64,000 bases of DNA from Streptomyces sp. S465 (GCF_026898115.1 NZ_CP114036.1:2480001-2544000), one strand, 5' to 3'; shown: positions 27,238-40,171, counted from the stretch's first letter. Numbers and translations are program-made. The notes: generated from the sequence alone by a model not told the origin.

Positions 27238-29976
27238 TCAGTGAGCCGCCGACTCCCAGTCGGCGCCCGAGCCGACCGACACGTCCAGCGGGGCGCTCAG
27301 CCGGAAGGCGCCCTTCATCTCACGGCGCACCAGCTCCTCGACCCGCTCCCGCTCACCGGGGGCGATCTCCAGCACGATTTCGTCGTGCACCTGGAGCAGC
27401 ATCCGCGAGGAGAGCTTCTCCTTGGTCAGCGCCGCGTCGACCTTCAGCATCGCGATCTTGACGATATCGGCGGCGGTGCCCTGGATCGGGGCGTTGAGCG
27501 CCATCCGTTCGGCCATCTCGCGGCGCTGGCGGTTGTCGCTGGTGAGGTCCGGAAGATAGCGGCGGCGGCCGAGCATGGTCTCCGTATAGCCGGTGGCGCG
27601 CGCCTCCTCGACGACCCGCTGAAGATAGTCGCGCACCCCGCCGAACCGCTCGAAGAAGTTCTCCATCAGCTTGCGGGCCTCATCGGGGGTGATGCCCAGC
27701 TGCTGGGAGAGGCCGAACGCCGACAGGCCGTACGCCAGCCCGTAGGACATGGCCTTGATCTTGCGGCGCATCTCCGGATCGACCGCCGCCGGCTCGACCG
27801 CGAAGACCTGGGAGGCGACCGTGGTGTGCAGATCCTCCCCGGAGGTGAACGCCTCGATCAGGCCCTCGTCCTCGGAGAGATGGGCCATCACGCGCAGCTC
27901 GATCTGGCTGTAGTCGGCGGTCATCAGCGACTCGAAGCCGTCACCGACGACGAAGCCGCGCCGGATCGCCCGGCCCTCGTCCGTGCGCACCGGGATGTTC
28001 TGGAGATTGGGGTCGGTGGAGGAGAGCCGGCCGGTGGCCGCCACGGTCTGGTTGAAGGTGGTGTGGATGCGGCCGCCGGGGGCGATGGTCTTGATCAGAC
28101 CCTCGACGGTGGAGCGCAGCCGGGCCTGCTCACGGTGGCGCAGCATGATCACCGGGAGTTCGTGGTCGGTCTGCGCGGCCAGCCAGGCCAGCGCGTCGGC
28201 GTCCGTGGTGTACCCGGTCTTGGTCTTCTTGGTCTTGGGCAGGCCCAGCTCGCCGAAGAGCACCTCCTGGAGCTGCTTGGGCGAGCCGAGGTTGAACTCA
28301 TGGCCCACCGCGGCGTGCGCCTCCTTCACGGCATGCTGCACGGCGGCCGCGAACTGCTGCTCCATGCGCTCCAGCCAGGAGCGGTCGGCCGCGATGCCCG
28401 ACCGCTCCATCCGGGCCAGCAGCTCGGAGACCGGCAGCTCCATGTCGTGCAGCAGCCCGTCCGCGCCCACGTCCTTCAGCCGGCCGCCGAACGCCTCCCC
28501 CAGGTCCAGGATCGTCCGCGCCTTGATCATCAGGGCGTCCCGCTCGGCCTCGTCATCGGCGCCGAAGGCCAGCTGCCCGCCGTCCGCCGCCACCGCGGGG
28601 GACAGCTCACGGCCCAGGTACTCCATCGACAGGGCGTCCAGCTCGAACGAGCGGCGGCCGGGCTTGACCAGATAGGCGGCGAGGGCGGTGTCCATGGTGA
28701 CGCCCGCGACGGACCAGCCGTGCTCGGCGAAGACCCGCATGATCCCCTTGGCGTTGTGCAGCACCTTGGGGCGGTCCGGGTCCGCGATCCACTCGGCGAA
28801 CGCCCGCTCGTCGGCCTCGTCCAGCTGCGCGGGGTCGAAGCTCACGGCGGGTCCGGAACCGGTGGCCAGCGCGATCTCGCTGACGCTGCCGCTGCCCAGC
28901 GCCCAGGTGTCCACGGTGGCCAGGCCCAGCGGTGCGGCGCGGTGGCTCTCCAGCCAGGGGGCGAGCTCACCCGCGCCCAGCGCCACCCCGTCGACCGCGA
29001 CGCCCGGCTCCGCGGCCGCGGGCTCCTCCTCCGCCGCGCCCGGGTCGGCGGCCATGATCCGGTCGCGGAAGTTCTGGTGGCGGAACTCCAGCGCGTCCAG
29101 GATCACCGAGAGCGCATCCCGGTCGTACGGGGCGCGCGCCAGCCCCTCCGGACCGGTGGTGAGCTCCACGTCCCGCACCAGCTCGGTCAGCCGGCGGTTG
29201 AGCTTCACGGACTCCAGGTGGTCGCGGAACTTCTCGCCGACCTTCCCCTTGACCTCGTCGGCCCGCTCCACCAGCTCTTCGAAGGAGCCGAACTGGTTGA
29301 TCCACTTCGCCGCGGTCTTCTCGCCGACGCCCGGGATACCGGGGAGGTTGTCCGACGGGTCGCCGCGCAGGGCCGCGAAGTCGGGGTACTGGCGCGGGGT
29401 GAGGCCGTACTTCTCCTGCACCTTCTCGGGGGTGAACCGGGTCAGCTCGGACACGCCCTTGGTGGGGTAGAGCACCGTGACATGGTCGGTGACCAGCTGG
29501 AACGAATCCCGGTCGCCGGTGACGATCAGCACCTCGAAGCCCTGCTCCTCGGCCTGGGTGGCGAGAGTGGCGATCACGTCGTCGGCCTCGAAGCCGTCCA
29601 CCGCGAACCGCGTGATGTTCATGGCGTCGAGCAGCTCGCCGATCAGCTCGACCTGGCCCTTGAACTCGTCAGGGGTCTTGGAGCGGTTCGCCTTGTACTC
29701 CGTGAACTGCTCGGAGCGCCAGGTCTTGCGCGAGACGTCGAACGCCACGGCGAGGTGCGTGGGCCGCTCATCACGGAGCGTGTTCGCCAGCATCGAGGCG
29801 AAGCCGTAGATCGCGTTGGTGGTCTGGCCGGTGGTCGTGCTGAAGTTCTCGGCCGGCAACGCGAAGAACGCCCGGTATGCCAGGGAATGCCCGTCCAGCA
29901 GGAGCAGGCGGGGACGGTCCTCCCCCGTGCGGTCGGACGCGGGCGCTGCGGTCTTCTTCGATGCTTTCTCTGCCAC
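27238..29976 (-). CDS. polA: DNA polymerase I
   Basis: PolA (912 residues) fills gaps and removes Okazaki primers. The N-terminal 5'-3' exonuclease spans about residues 25-320 (LLLLDGHSLAYRAFFALP; VAFDVSRKTWRSE; FEADDVIATLA; GDRDSFQLV). A degenerate 3'-5' exonuclease region follows. The polymerase domain has motif A DYSQIELRVMAHLS near 685, motif B RRKIKAMSYGLAYGLSAFG near 735 and motif C QVHDEIVLE near 865. The GTG at 29976 gives the family-typical length; the longer open frame upstream is not coding-like at its N terminus. Confidence 0.97.
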   Translation of the reverse strand: MAEKASKKTAAPASDRTGEDRPRLLLLDGHSLAYRAFFALPAENFSTTTGQTTNAIYGFASMLANTLRDERPTHLAVAFDVSRKTWRSEQFTEYKANRSKTPDEFKGQVELIGELLDAMNITRFAVDGFEADDVIATLATQAEEQGFEVLIVTGDRDSFQLVTDHVTVLYPTKGVSELTRFTPEKVQEKYGLTPRQYPDFAALRGDPSDNLPGIPGVGEKTAAKWINQFGSFEELVERADEVKGKVGEKFRDHLESVKLNRRLTELVRDVELTTGPEGLARAPYDRDALSVILDALEFRHQNFRDRIMAADPGAAEEEPAAAEPGVAVDGVALGAGELAPWLESHRAAPLGLATVDTWALGSGSVSEIALATGSGPAVSFDPAQLDEADERAFAEWIADPDRPKVLHNAKGIMRVFAEHGWSVAGVTMDTALAAYLVKPGRRSFELDALSMEYLGRELSPAVAADGGQLAFGADDEAERDALMIKARTILDLGEAFGGRLKDVGADGLLHDMELPVSELLARMERSGIAADRSWLERMEQQFAAAVQHAVKEAHAAVGHEFNLGSPKQLQEVLFGELGLPKTKKTKTGYTTDADALAWLAAQTDHELPVIMLRHREQARLRSTVEGLIKTIAPGGRIHTTFNQTVAATGRLSSTDPNLQNIPVRTDEGRAIRRGFVVGDGFESLMTADYSQIELRVMAHLSEDEGLIEAFTSGEDLHTTVASQVFAVEPAAVDPEMRRKIKAMSYGLAYGLSAFGLSQQLGITPDEARKLMENFFERFGGVRDYLQRVVEEARATGYTETMLGRRRYLPDLTSDNRQRREMAERMALNAPIQGTAADIVKIAMLKVDAALTKEKLSSRMLLQVHDEIVLEIAPGERERVEELVRREMKGAFRLSAPLDVSVGSGADWESAAH

Positions 29977-30039
29977 GCCCCCGATCCTGCCACGCCCCAC
30001 CGACAATGCTTCCCGCCCCGGCCACCGGGACCAGGCCGG

Positions 30040-30113
30040 GCACATGATCGGACGGGCACATGACCGGCACATGACCAGGCACCTGACCCGACACTTGAGC
30101 CGGACGCATGACC
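30040..30113. repeat. array of six degenerate GCACATGACC motifs, possible operator
   Basis: Between polA and the divergent oxidoreductase gene, a 10-base motif recurs at 30040, 30056, 30067, 30079, 30091 and 30104. The first four copies match GCAC(A/C)TGA(C/T)C closely; the last two are weaker. Spacings of 11-13 bases are near one DNA helical turn. This suggests a protein-binding array, but no regulator is encoded beside it. Confidence 0.45.
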
Positions 30114-30256
30114 GGACCGGCCGCGGTCCGAACCAGAGAGGCGGACCACCGGGACCGGCCCGCCACCCCGGACGCCGGTGACCCGTGACAGGATCGGACC
30201 CACAGGTCCACGCACCCGCACAGGTCCCGCAACGCTCGAACCCGAAGGGGAGCGAG

Positions 30257-32563
<2,307 letters not shown>

Positions 32564-32587
32564 GCGTTTGCTCAGTCCCCTGGTAAG

Positions 32588-32626
32588 AAGGTGGCCACCA
32601 CCAGCCAAGACCAAGGTGGCCACCAC
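32588..32626. promoter_or_regulatory. paired GGTGGCCACC palindromes upstream of a thioesterase gene
   Basis: The exact 14-base sequence AAGGTGGCCACCAC occurs at 32588-32601 and 32613-32626. Each copy contains the perfect 10-base palindrome GGTGGCCACC, and the centres are 25 bases apart. The pair lies 25 bases before the thioesterase start. This is a good candidate for cooperative binding of a dimeric regulator. Confidence 0.5.
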
Positions 32627-32650
32627 GAGCAACCGAACGGAGCCGGTCCG

Positions 32651-33166
32651 ATGGGCGAGCAGACCAGCGTGAAGTTCCCGCAAGAGGTCATCGACGAGTA
32701 CGCGGCGCTCGGTGTGGACCTTCCCGCGCTGTTCTCCGCCGGACACCTCGGCACCCGCATGGGCGTGCAGATCCTCGAAGCCTCCGCCGAGCGCGTCGTG
32801 GGCACCATGCCCGTGGAGGGCAACACCCAGCCCTACGGACTGCTGCACGGCGGCGCCTCCGCCGTCCTGGCCGAGACCCTGGGCTCGGTCGGCTCGATGC
32901 TCCACGGCGGCAGCGAGCGGATCGCGGTCGGCGTCGACCTCAACTGCACCCACCACCGCGGCGTCCGCTCCGGCCTGGTCACCGGCGTCGCCACCCCCCT
33001 CCACCGGGGCCGCTCCACCGCGACCTACGAGATCGTCATCAGCGATGAGCAGGACCGGCGGGTGTGCACCGCCCGCCTCACCTGCCTGCTGCGCGAGATC
33101 GACAACGCCGGCCGCGCCAGGACGGTCGCCGAGATCACCGACGCCAAGGAGCGCACGCAGGCGTGA
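32651..33166 (+). CDS. PaaI-type hotdog-fold thioesterase
   Basis: This 171-residue protein has the hotdog fold of acyl-CoA thioesterases of the PaaI/YbdB kind. The motif NTQPYGLLHGGASAVLAETLGS (about 58-78) carries the conserved HGG and the acidic catalytic residue on the central helix. VGVDLNCTHHRGVRSG near 97 is the second conserved strand. It should hydrolyse an acyl-CoA thioester; the acyl group is not known. The ATG at 32651 is chosen, with ACGGAG upstream. A strong terminator follows. Confidence 0.9.
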   Translation: MGEQTSVKFPQEVIDEYAALGVDLPALFSAGHLGTRMGVQILEASAERVVGTMPVEGNTQPYGLLHGGASAVLAETLGSVGSMLHGGSERIAVGVDLNCTHHRGVRSGLVTGVATPLHRGRSTATYEIVISDEQDRRVCTARLTCLLREIDNAGRARTVAEITDAKERTQA

Positions 33167-33194
33167 CGCCCGGCGGGCCGGACGCGCCCGCGCC

Positions 33195-33234
33195 GTCCGG
33201 CCCGGCCCTCTCGAAGGCCGGGCCGGACTTCTTT
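33195..33234 (+). terminator. Rho-independent terminator after the thioesterase gene
   Basis: The 13-base arms GTCCGGCCCGGCC (33195-33207) and 33216-33228 are exactly complementary around an eight-base loop. They are followed by TTCTTTA, a short T-rich tail. Confidence 0.85.
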
Positions 33235-33284
33235 ACGGCCGGAAGGACTTCCTTACGGCCGGAAGGACTTCCTTACGGCCGGCC
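33225..33284. repeat. three tandem 20-base repeats downstream of the thioesterase terminator
   Basis: The unit GGACTTCCTTACGGCCGGAA occurs three times head to tail (33225-33244, 33245-33264, 33265-33284), with one change in the first copy and two at the end of the last. It begins within the terminator arm. The wider gap, 33285-33750, holds no gene I can support. It contains a perfect palindrome TGACGCGCGTCA (33561-33572) and AGTCAC repeats (near 33583, 33632 and 33641) that may belong to the control region of the following ABC operon. Confidence 0.85.
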
Positions 33285-33750
33285 CCGCCCAGCAGGGGAA
33301 GCCCCGCTCGCGGCACCGGACCGATGTCGACGGTTGTAACACTCCGTAACGCCGACGCAATGCGAGATCGCGTTTTCAGCGACCGGAACGCCACTCCGAA
33401 CTCGATCTTTTCGCGCTGATCCGCGCACGGCGCTCCGCACTTCGCTCGCCAGTTCCCCACACTCCTTAGCGGAACTGCACCTTCTCAGTATCCGGACCTG
33501 ATAATCGATCCAGGTATGCCCTATTCATCCTTTCCGTTCCGCTACACGGACACCCAGAAGTGACGCGCGTCATAACAAGACAGTCACATCATGGCCTGCA
33601 CCTCTGCCCCCGGTCGCGCCCCACGCTTAGAGTCACAGCCAGTCACGACCCCGTGGGGTGTACGCCGCACCCGCACGGCCATTCCAGGTTCATCCGGCGA
33701 GGACACGGCATCCCGTGAACTCGGGTGCCGAGCCAGGGAAAGGATTCCTC

Positions 33751-34983
33751 GTGCGACACCGTTCCTTGCTCATCATGACCACCGCGATCACTGCGGGCGC
33801 CCTCACCCTCAGCGCCTGCGGGTCGCGGGACAACAAAGACGACAGTGGCGGCAAGGACAGCAAGACGACCGTGGTCATCGGTGTCGACGCCCCGCTCACC
33901 GGCTCGCTGTCCGCCATCGGCCAGGGCATCAAGAACTCCGTCGACCTCGCGGCGCGCATAGCCAACAAGAACAACGAGGTCGACGGAGTCACCTTCAAGG
34001 TCAAACCCTTCGACGACCAGGCCGTGCCCTCCTCCGGCAAGGCAAACGCCACCTCGATGGTCGACGACGAGGAGATCCTCGGCGCGGTCGGCCCGCTCAA
34101 CTCGGGCGTCGCCCAATCCATGCAAGGCGTCTACGCCAGAGCCGACCTCGCCCAGGTCTCCCCCGCCAACACCAACCCGGCCCTCAGCCAGGGCGACGAC
34201 TGGGCCTCGGGCAAGAAGTCCCGCCCCTTCAAGACCTACTTCCGCACCGCGACCACCGACATCATCCAGGGCCGCTTCGCCGCGCAGTACTACTACAAGG
34301 ACGCGAAGAAGCGGAAGGTCTTCGTCATCGACGACAAGCAGGCCTACGGCAACGGCCTCGCCACCATCTTCGCCGAGGAGTTCAAGCGCCTCGGCGGCAA
34401 GGTCGTCGGCCGCGACCACCTCACCGTCAAGGAAACCGACTTCTCCGGCATCGCCAACAAGGTCAAGTCCTCCGGCGCCGACTCCGTCTACTTCGGCGGC
34501 CAGTACCCCGAGGGCGGCCTCCTCTCCGACCAGGTCAAACAGGCCGGCGCACAGGTCCCGGTCATGGGCGGCGACGGCATCTACGACCCCGCCTTCATCA
34601 AGGCGTCCAGCACCAGCAACGACGGCGACCTCGCCACCTCCGTCGGCTACCCGGTCGAACAGCTCGACTCCGCCAAGACGTTCGTGAAGAACTACGCGGC
34701 CCAGAACTACGACGACCCCTACGGCGCCTACGGCGGCTACTCCTACGACGCCGCCTGGGCCATCATCCAGGCCGTCAAGGCCGTCGTCGACGACAACGAC
34801 GGCAAGCTCCCGGACGACGCCCGCGCCAAGATCACCGAAGCCCTCGGCGACGTCTCCTTCGACGGCGTCACCGGCAAGGTCTCCTTCGACAGCTACGGCG
34901 ACACCACCAACAAACAGCTGACCGTCTACCAGGTCACCAAGGGCGCCTGGAAGTCCGTGAAGAGCGAGACCTTCAAGGACTGA
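33751..34983 (+). CDS. livK: branched-chain amino acid ABC transporter, substrate-binding lipoprotein
   Basis: This 410-residue lipoprotein has a signal peptide ending in the lipobox LSAC (Cys23 would be lipid-anchored). A Leu/Ile/Val-binding type I periplasmic domain follows: VIGVDAPLTGSLSAIGQGIKNSVDLA near 45, GAVGPLNSGVAQSMQGVY near 110, and YGAYGGYSYDAAWAIIQAV near 325. It captures branched-chain or related amino acids outside the cell for the permease encoded downstream. The start is the GTG at 33751 after AAAGGA. A perfect hairpin separates it from livH. Confidence 0.95.
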   Translation: MRHRSLLIMTTAITAGALTLSACGSRDNKDDSGGKDSKTTVVIGVDAPLTGSLSAIGQGIKNSVDLAARIANKNNEVDGVTFKVKPFDDQAVPSSGKANATSMVDDEEILGAVGPLNSGVAQSMQGVYARADLAQVSPANTNPALSQGDDWASGKKSRPFKTYFRTATTDIIQGRFAAQYYYKDAKKRKVFVIDDKQAYGNGLATIFAEEFKRLGGKVVGRDHLTVKETDFSGIANKVKSSGADSVYFGGQYPEGGLLSDQVKQAGAQVPVMGGDGIYDPAFIKASSTSNDGDLATSVGYPVEQLDSAKTFVKNYAAQNYDDPYGAYGGYSYDAAWAIIQAVKAVVDDNDGKLPDDARAKITEALGDVSFDGVTGKVSFDSYGDTTNKQLTVYQVTKGAWKSVKSETFKD

Positions 34984-35019
34984 CCACCCGGCGGCGACTC
35001 GCACACCCACGAAACGAAA

Positions 35020-35053
35020 CCGCGCGAGGGCGTACACCATCGCCCTCGCGCGG
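35020..35053 (+). terminator. intra-operon hairpin between livK and livH
   Basis: Perfect 13-base arms CCGCGCGAGGGCG (35020-35032) and 35041-35053 surround an eight-base loop. The hairpin lies 36 bases after the livK stop and 35 before the livH start. Such hairpins often act as partial terminators or 3'-end stabilisers, which raises the binding protein above the membrane components. Confidence 0.75.
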
Positions 35054-35087
35054 CGTCATATCCGACACGCTCATCGGAGGCCCTGCG

Positions 35088-36020
35088 GTGCACGAACTGC
35101 CGCAAACGCTGGTCAACGGCCTGACCCTCGGCGCCCTCTACGGCTTGATCGCCATCGGGTACACCATGGTCTACGGCATCGTCCAGCTCATCAACTTCGC
35201 CCATGGCGAGATCTTCATGATCGGGGGCTTCGGCGCCCTCACCATCCACCTCTGGCTGCCCAGCGGCACCGCACTCGCCCTCGCCCTGCCCCTCATGCTC
35301 ATCGGCGGCATCATCGCCTCGGTCGCCATCGCCACCGCGGCGGAACGCTTCGCCTACCGCCCCCTGCGCGGCGGCCCCCGGCTCGCCCCCCTGATCACCG
35401 CCATCGGACTGTCCATCGCCCTGCAACAGGCCATCTGGGCCTTCTACCCGGACGCCAAGAAACCCCTCAGCTTCCCCCAGTTCGAAGGCGCCTCGTTCGA
35501 AATCCTCAGCAACCTCCACATCCAGCGCGGCGACGCCTTCCTCCTCATCGCCGCCCCGCTGTGCATGCTCGCCCTCGGCCTGTTCGTCTCCAAAAGCCGC
35601 GCCGGCCGCGCCATGCAGGCCACCGCGCAGGACCCCGACACCGCCAAACTCATGGGCATCAACACCGACCGCATCATCATGATGGCCTTCGCCATCGGCG
35701 GTGCCTTCGCCGCCGTCGCCGCCCTCTCCCACGGACTCAAATACGGCCAGATCAACTTCGAAATGGGCTTCATCGCCGGCCTCAAGGCGTTCACCGCCGC
35801 CGTGCTCGGCGGCATCGGCAACATCTACGGCGCCATGCTCGGCGGCGTCGTCCTCGGCATCGTCGAAGCCCTGGCCATCAAATACATCCAGGACATCCCC
35901 GGGATGGACCAACTCGGCGGCGGCGCCTGGAAGGACGTATGGGCCTTCGCCCTGCTCATCGTCGTCCTGCTGGTCAGGCCACAGGGCCTGCTCGGCGAAC
36001 GCGTAGCGGACCGGGCGTGA
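35088..36020 (+). CDS. livH: branched-chain amino acid ABC transporter permease LivH
   Basis: This 310-residue inner-membrane permease has about eight helices. It opens with LVNGLTLGALYGLIAIGYTMVYGIV and NFAHGEIFMIGGF, the classic LivH start. The coupling loop near residues 190-225 (AMQATAQDPDTAKLMGINTDRI) would contact the ATPases. The C terminus is LLVRPQGLLGERVADRA. The GTG start at 35088 has GGAGG seven bases upstream. livM follows after 12 bases. Confidence 0.96.
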   Translation: MHELPQTLVNGLTLGALYGLIAIGYTMVYGIVQLINFAHGEIFMIGGFGALTIHLWLPSGTALALALPLMLIGGIIASVAIATAAERFAYRPLRGGPRLAPLITAIGLSIALQQAIWAFYPDAKKPLSFPQFEGASFEILSNLHIQRGDAFLLIAAPLCMLALGLFVSKSRAGRAMQATAQDPDTAKLMGINTDRIIMMAFAIGGAFAAVAALSHGLKYGQINFEMGFIAGLKAFTAAVLGGIGNIYGAMLGGVVLGIVEALAIKYIQDIPGMDQLGGGAWKDVWAFALLIVVLLVRPQGLLGERVADRA

Positions 36021-36032
36021 GGGAGTGAACCG

Positions 36033-37787
36033 ATGACCACCGACAAGACCCAGCCCACGCCCACGAACACGACCCAGGCCGGCACCACCACCCCGCGCAC
36101 CACCTGGCTCCGCGCCCTCACCGCGGCCGGCGGCGTCGCCGCCGTCGCCTCCACCTTCCTCGCCTGGACCTGGACCGCCGAATTCCCCGGCGACCTGACC
36201 GTCTACGGCTACCCCGGCGGACTCCAGCTCCTCACCCTCGTCCTCGGAACCGCCACCGCCGTCTTCGCACTCGCCGCCCTCGGCCTGAAGGGCCTGCGCT
36301 GGCTCACCCCCAGCGGCTCCACCCAGGCCCTGCGGCTGCTGGCCCTCGGCACCTTCGCCGTCACCTGGTTCACCGTCATCACCATCGCCGTCGACCTGAA
36401 CGGCCTGGTCAACCTCGAACCCGGCGGCTGGATCGCCGCCCTGGCCACCGCCGCCCCCGTCGCCACCACCTTCCTCCTCCCGGACGACACCCACCCGCTG
36501 CGCCGCCCCGCCGAACTCCCCTCCTGGGCCGACATCCTGATCATCGCGGCCGTCTTCGCCCTCGGCCTCTACGTGGTCAACTACGGCATCCAGACCGACG
36601 CCGACCACCCCGAACCATTCCTCGGCTACCTCATCGCCATCGGATTCGCCGCCGTCGCCCTCGCCAAAGCCGGACTCATCAGCCGGATCAGCGAACTCAC
36701 CAGCGCCTACCGTTCCACCACCCTGGTCGCGGCGCTCATCACCGCCATCGTCTTCCCGTTCTTCCAGGACAAATCCAGCTTCACCGAACTCGGCGTCAAC
36801 ATCGCCATCTTCGCGACCGTGGCCCTCGGCCTGAACATCGTCGTCGGCCTCGCCGGCCTCCTCGACCTCGGCTACGTCGCCTTCCTCGGCGTCGGCGCCT
36901 ACACCGCGGCCCTGGTCTCCGGGGCCACCGCCTCCACCATCGACGTGACATTCCCGTTCTGGGCCGCCGTGCTCACCGGCGGCGCGGTCTCCCTGATCTT
37001 CGGCGTCGTCATCGGCGCCCCCACCCTGCGGCTGCGCGGCGACTACCTCGCCATCGTCACCCTCGGCTTCGGAGAGATCTTCCGGCTCGCCATGCTCAAC
37101 CTCGACGGCACCTCCGGCCCCTCCGTCACCAACGGCCCCGACGGCATCCCCAACATCCCCCCGCTGGAGATCTTCGGGTTCAACTTCAACGACGACCACA
37201 GCTTCGCCGGACTCACCCTCGACGCAGGCGGCAACTACTACCTGCTGATGCTGCTGGTCACCGTCCTCGTCGTACTGATCTTCAGCCGCGCGGGCAACTC
37301 CCGCATCGGCCGCGCCTGGGTCGCCATCCGCGAGGACGAGACCGCCGCCACCGCCATGGGCATCAACGGCTTCCGCGTCAAACTCATCGCCTTCGCCCTC
37401 GGCGCCACCCTCGCCGGAGTCGCCGGCACCGTATGGGCCCACTTCCAGTCCACCGTCGTCCCCGAACAGTACGTCTTCGCCGGCCCCGTCCCGCCCAACT
37501 CCACCTTCCTGGTCGCCGCCGTCATCCTCGGCGGCATGGGCACCATCGGCGGCCCCCTGCTCGGCGCCACCCTGCTCTACCTCATCCCCAAGAAACTGGA
37601 ATTCCTCCAGGACTACCAGCTCCTCGCCTTCGGCATCGCGCTCATCCTGCTGATGCGCTTCCGCCCCGAAGGGATCATCCCCAACCGGCGACAGCAGCTC
37701 GAATACCACGAGACCGGCCAGCTCGACGTCCCCGGCGCCACCGGACTCAAGGACGCCGCCATCGGCGTCACCAAGGCGGAGGCATGA
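36033..37787 (+). CDS. livM: branched-chain amino acid ABC transporter permease LivM, N-terminally extended
   Basis: This 584-residue permease has the usual LivM core from about residue 250 onward: LGLNIVVGLAGLLDLGYVAFLGVGAY, then LRLRGDYLAIVTLGFGEIFRL, and the coupling loop IGRAWVAIREDETAATAMGIN near 425. The core is preceded by roughly 240 extra residues with about six more hydrophobic helices. These include a threonine-rich cytoplasmic N terminus and an AFLAWTW-like first helix region. Ordinary LivM proteins are 300-450 residues. It pairs with LivH to form the membrane channel and overlaps or abuts livG. Confidence 0.95.
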   Translation: MTTDKTQPTPTNTTQAGTTTPRTTWLRALTAAGGVAAVASTFLAWTWTAEFPGDLTVYGYPGGLQLLTLVLGTATAVFALAALGLKGLRWLTPSGSTQALRLLALGTFAVTWFTVITIAVDLNGLVNLEPGGWIAALATAAPVATTFLLPDDTHPLRRPAELPSWADILIIAAVFALGLYVVNYGIQTDADHPEPFLGYLIAIGFAAVALAKAGLISRISELTSAYRSTTLVAALITAIVFPFFQDKSSFTELGVNIAIFATVALGLNIVVGLAGLLDLGYVAFLGVGAYTAALVSGATASTIDVTFPFWAAVLTGGAVSLIFGVVIGAPTLRLRGDYLAIVTLGFGEIFRLAMLNLDGTSGPSVTNGPDGIPNIPPLEIFGFNFNDDHSFAGLTLDAGGNYYLLMLLVTVLVVLIFSRAGNSRIGRAWVAIREDETAATAMGINGFRVKLIAFALGATLAGVAGTVWAHFQSTVVPEQYVFAGPVPPNSTFLVAAVILGGMGTIGGPLLGATLLYLIPKKLEFLQDYQLLAFGIALILLMRFRPEGIIPNRRQQLEYHETGQLDVPGATGLKDAAIGVTKAEA

Positions 37788-37792
37788 CAGCG

Positions 37793-39405
<1,613 letters not shown>

Positions 39406-39417
39406 CGCCCGGACACA

Positions 39418-39463
39418 GCGGAAGGGCCCGCACCGCCTCATCCGGCGGTGCGGGCCCTTCCGC
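39418..39463. terminator. bidirectional terminator between livF and the ANTAR regulator gene
   Basis: A perfect 20-base-pair stem (39418-39437 with 39444-39463) around the loop TCATCC lies between the convergent genes. It can serve both strands. Confidence 0.9.
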
Positions 39464-39474
39464 CGCCTCGTTCC

Positions 39475-40113
39475 CTACTGCTCCTTGGCGGCCTTCTTCT
39501 CCTCCGCGTCCTCGATCACGGCCTCCGCCACCTGCTGCATCGACATCCGGCGGTCCATCGAGGTCTTCTGGATCCAGCGGAAGGCGGCGGGCTCGGTCAG
39601 CCCGTACTGGGTTTGCAGGATCGACTTGGCCCGGTCCACGAGCTTGCGGGTCTCCAGCCGCTGGGAGAGGTCGGCGACCTCCTTCTCCAGGGTCTTCAGC
39701 TCGGTGAAGCGGGAGACGGCCATCTCGATGGCCGGGACCACATCGCTCTTGCTGAACGGCTTCACCAGATACGCCATCGCCCCCGCGTCCCGGGCCCGCT
39801 CGACCAGCTCGCGCTGGGAGAAGGCGGTCAGCATCAGGACGGGGGCGATACGGTCCCCCGCGATCCGCTCGGCGGCGGAGATACCATCGAGAACCGGCAT
39901 CTTCACATCGAGGATGACGAGATCGGGGCGGTGCTCCTGGGCGAGCGCGACGGCCGTCTCACCATCGCCCGCCTCGCCGACGACGGAGTACCCCTCCTCC
40001 TCGAGCATCTCCTTCAGGTCGAGGCGGATGAGGGCCTCGTCCTCGGCGATGACGACGCGGGTTGTCTGCGGTGGGACGTGCGACTGCGCGTCGGGGGCGT
40101 CAGCGGTGCTCAC
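39475..40113 (-). CDS. ANTAR-domain response regulator (PdtaR-like)
   Basis: This 212-residue protein has a receiver domain at about residues 18-132, with the acidic pair in VVIAEDEALIRLDL, the phospho-acceptor in PDLVILDVKMPVLDG, the T/S of MLTAFSQ and the lysine of LVKPFSKSD. A coiled linker (LEKEVADLSQRLETRK) leads to a C-terminal ANTAR RNA-binding domain (DRAKSILQTQYGLTEPAAFRWIQKTSMDRRMSM). Such proteins act by antitermination at RNA hairpins. The GTG at 40113 has GAGGAG upstream. No partner kinase lies nearby. Confidence 0.95.
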   Translation of the reverse strand: MSTADAPDAQSHVPPQTTRVVIAEDEALIRLDLKEMLEEEGYSVVGEAGDGETAVALAQEHRPDLVILDVKMPVLDGISAAERIAGDRIAPVLMLTAFSQRELVERARDAGAMAYLVKPFSKSDVVPAIEMAVSRFTELKTLEKEVADLSQRLETRKLVDRAKSILQTQYGLTEPAAFRWIQKTSMDRRMSMQQVAEAVIEDAEEKKAAKEQ

Positions 40114-40171
40114 TGTGCTCCTCGTTTTCCTGGCAGGTGGGCCACCACGAGCCTACCGATGTCCTGTATCT

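Noticed and set aside
34926..37709. 927-codon open frame opposite livH and livM
   Set aside because: It is Glu/Gly/Asp-rich low-complexity sequence antisense to well-recognised permease genes.
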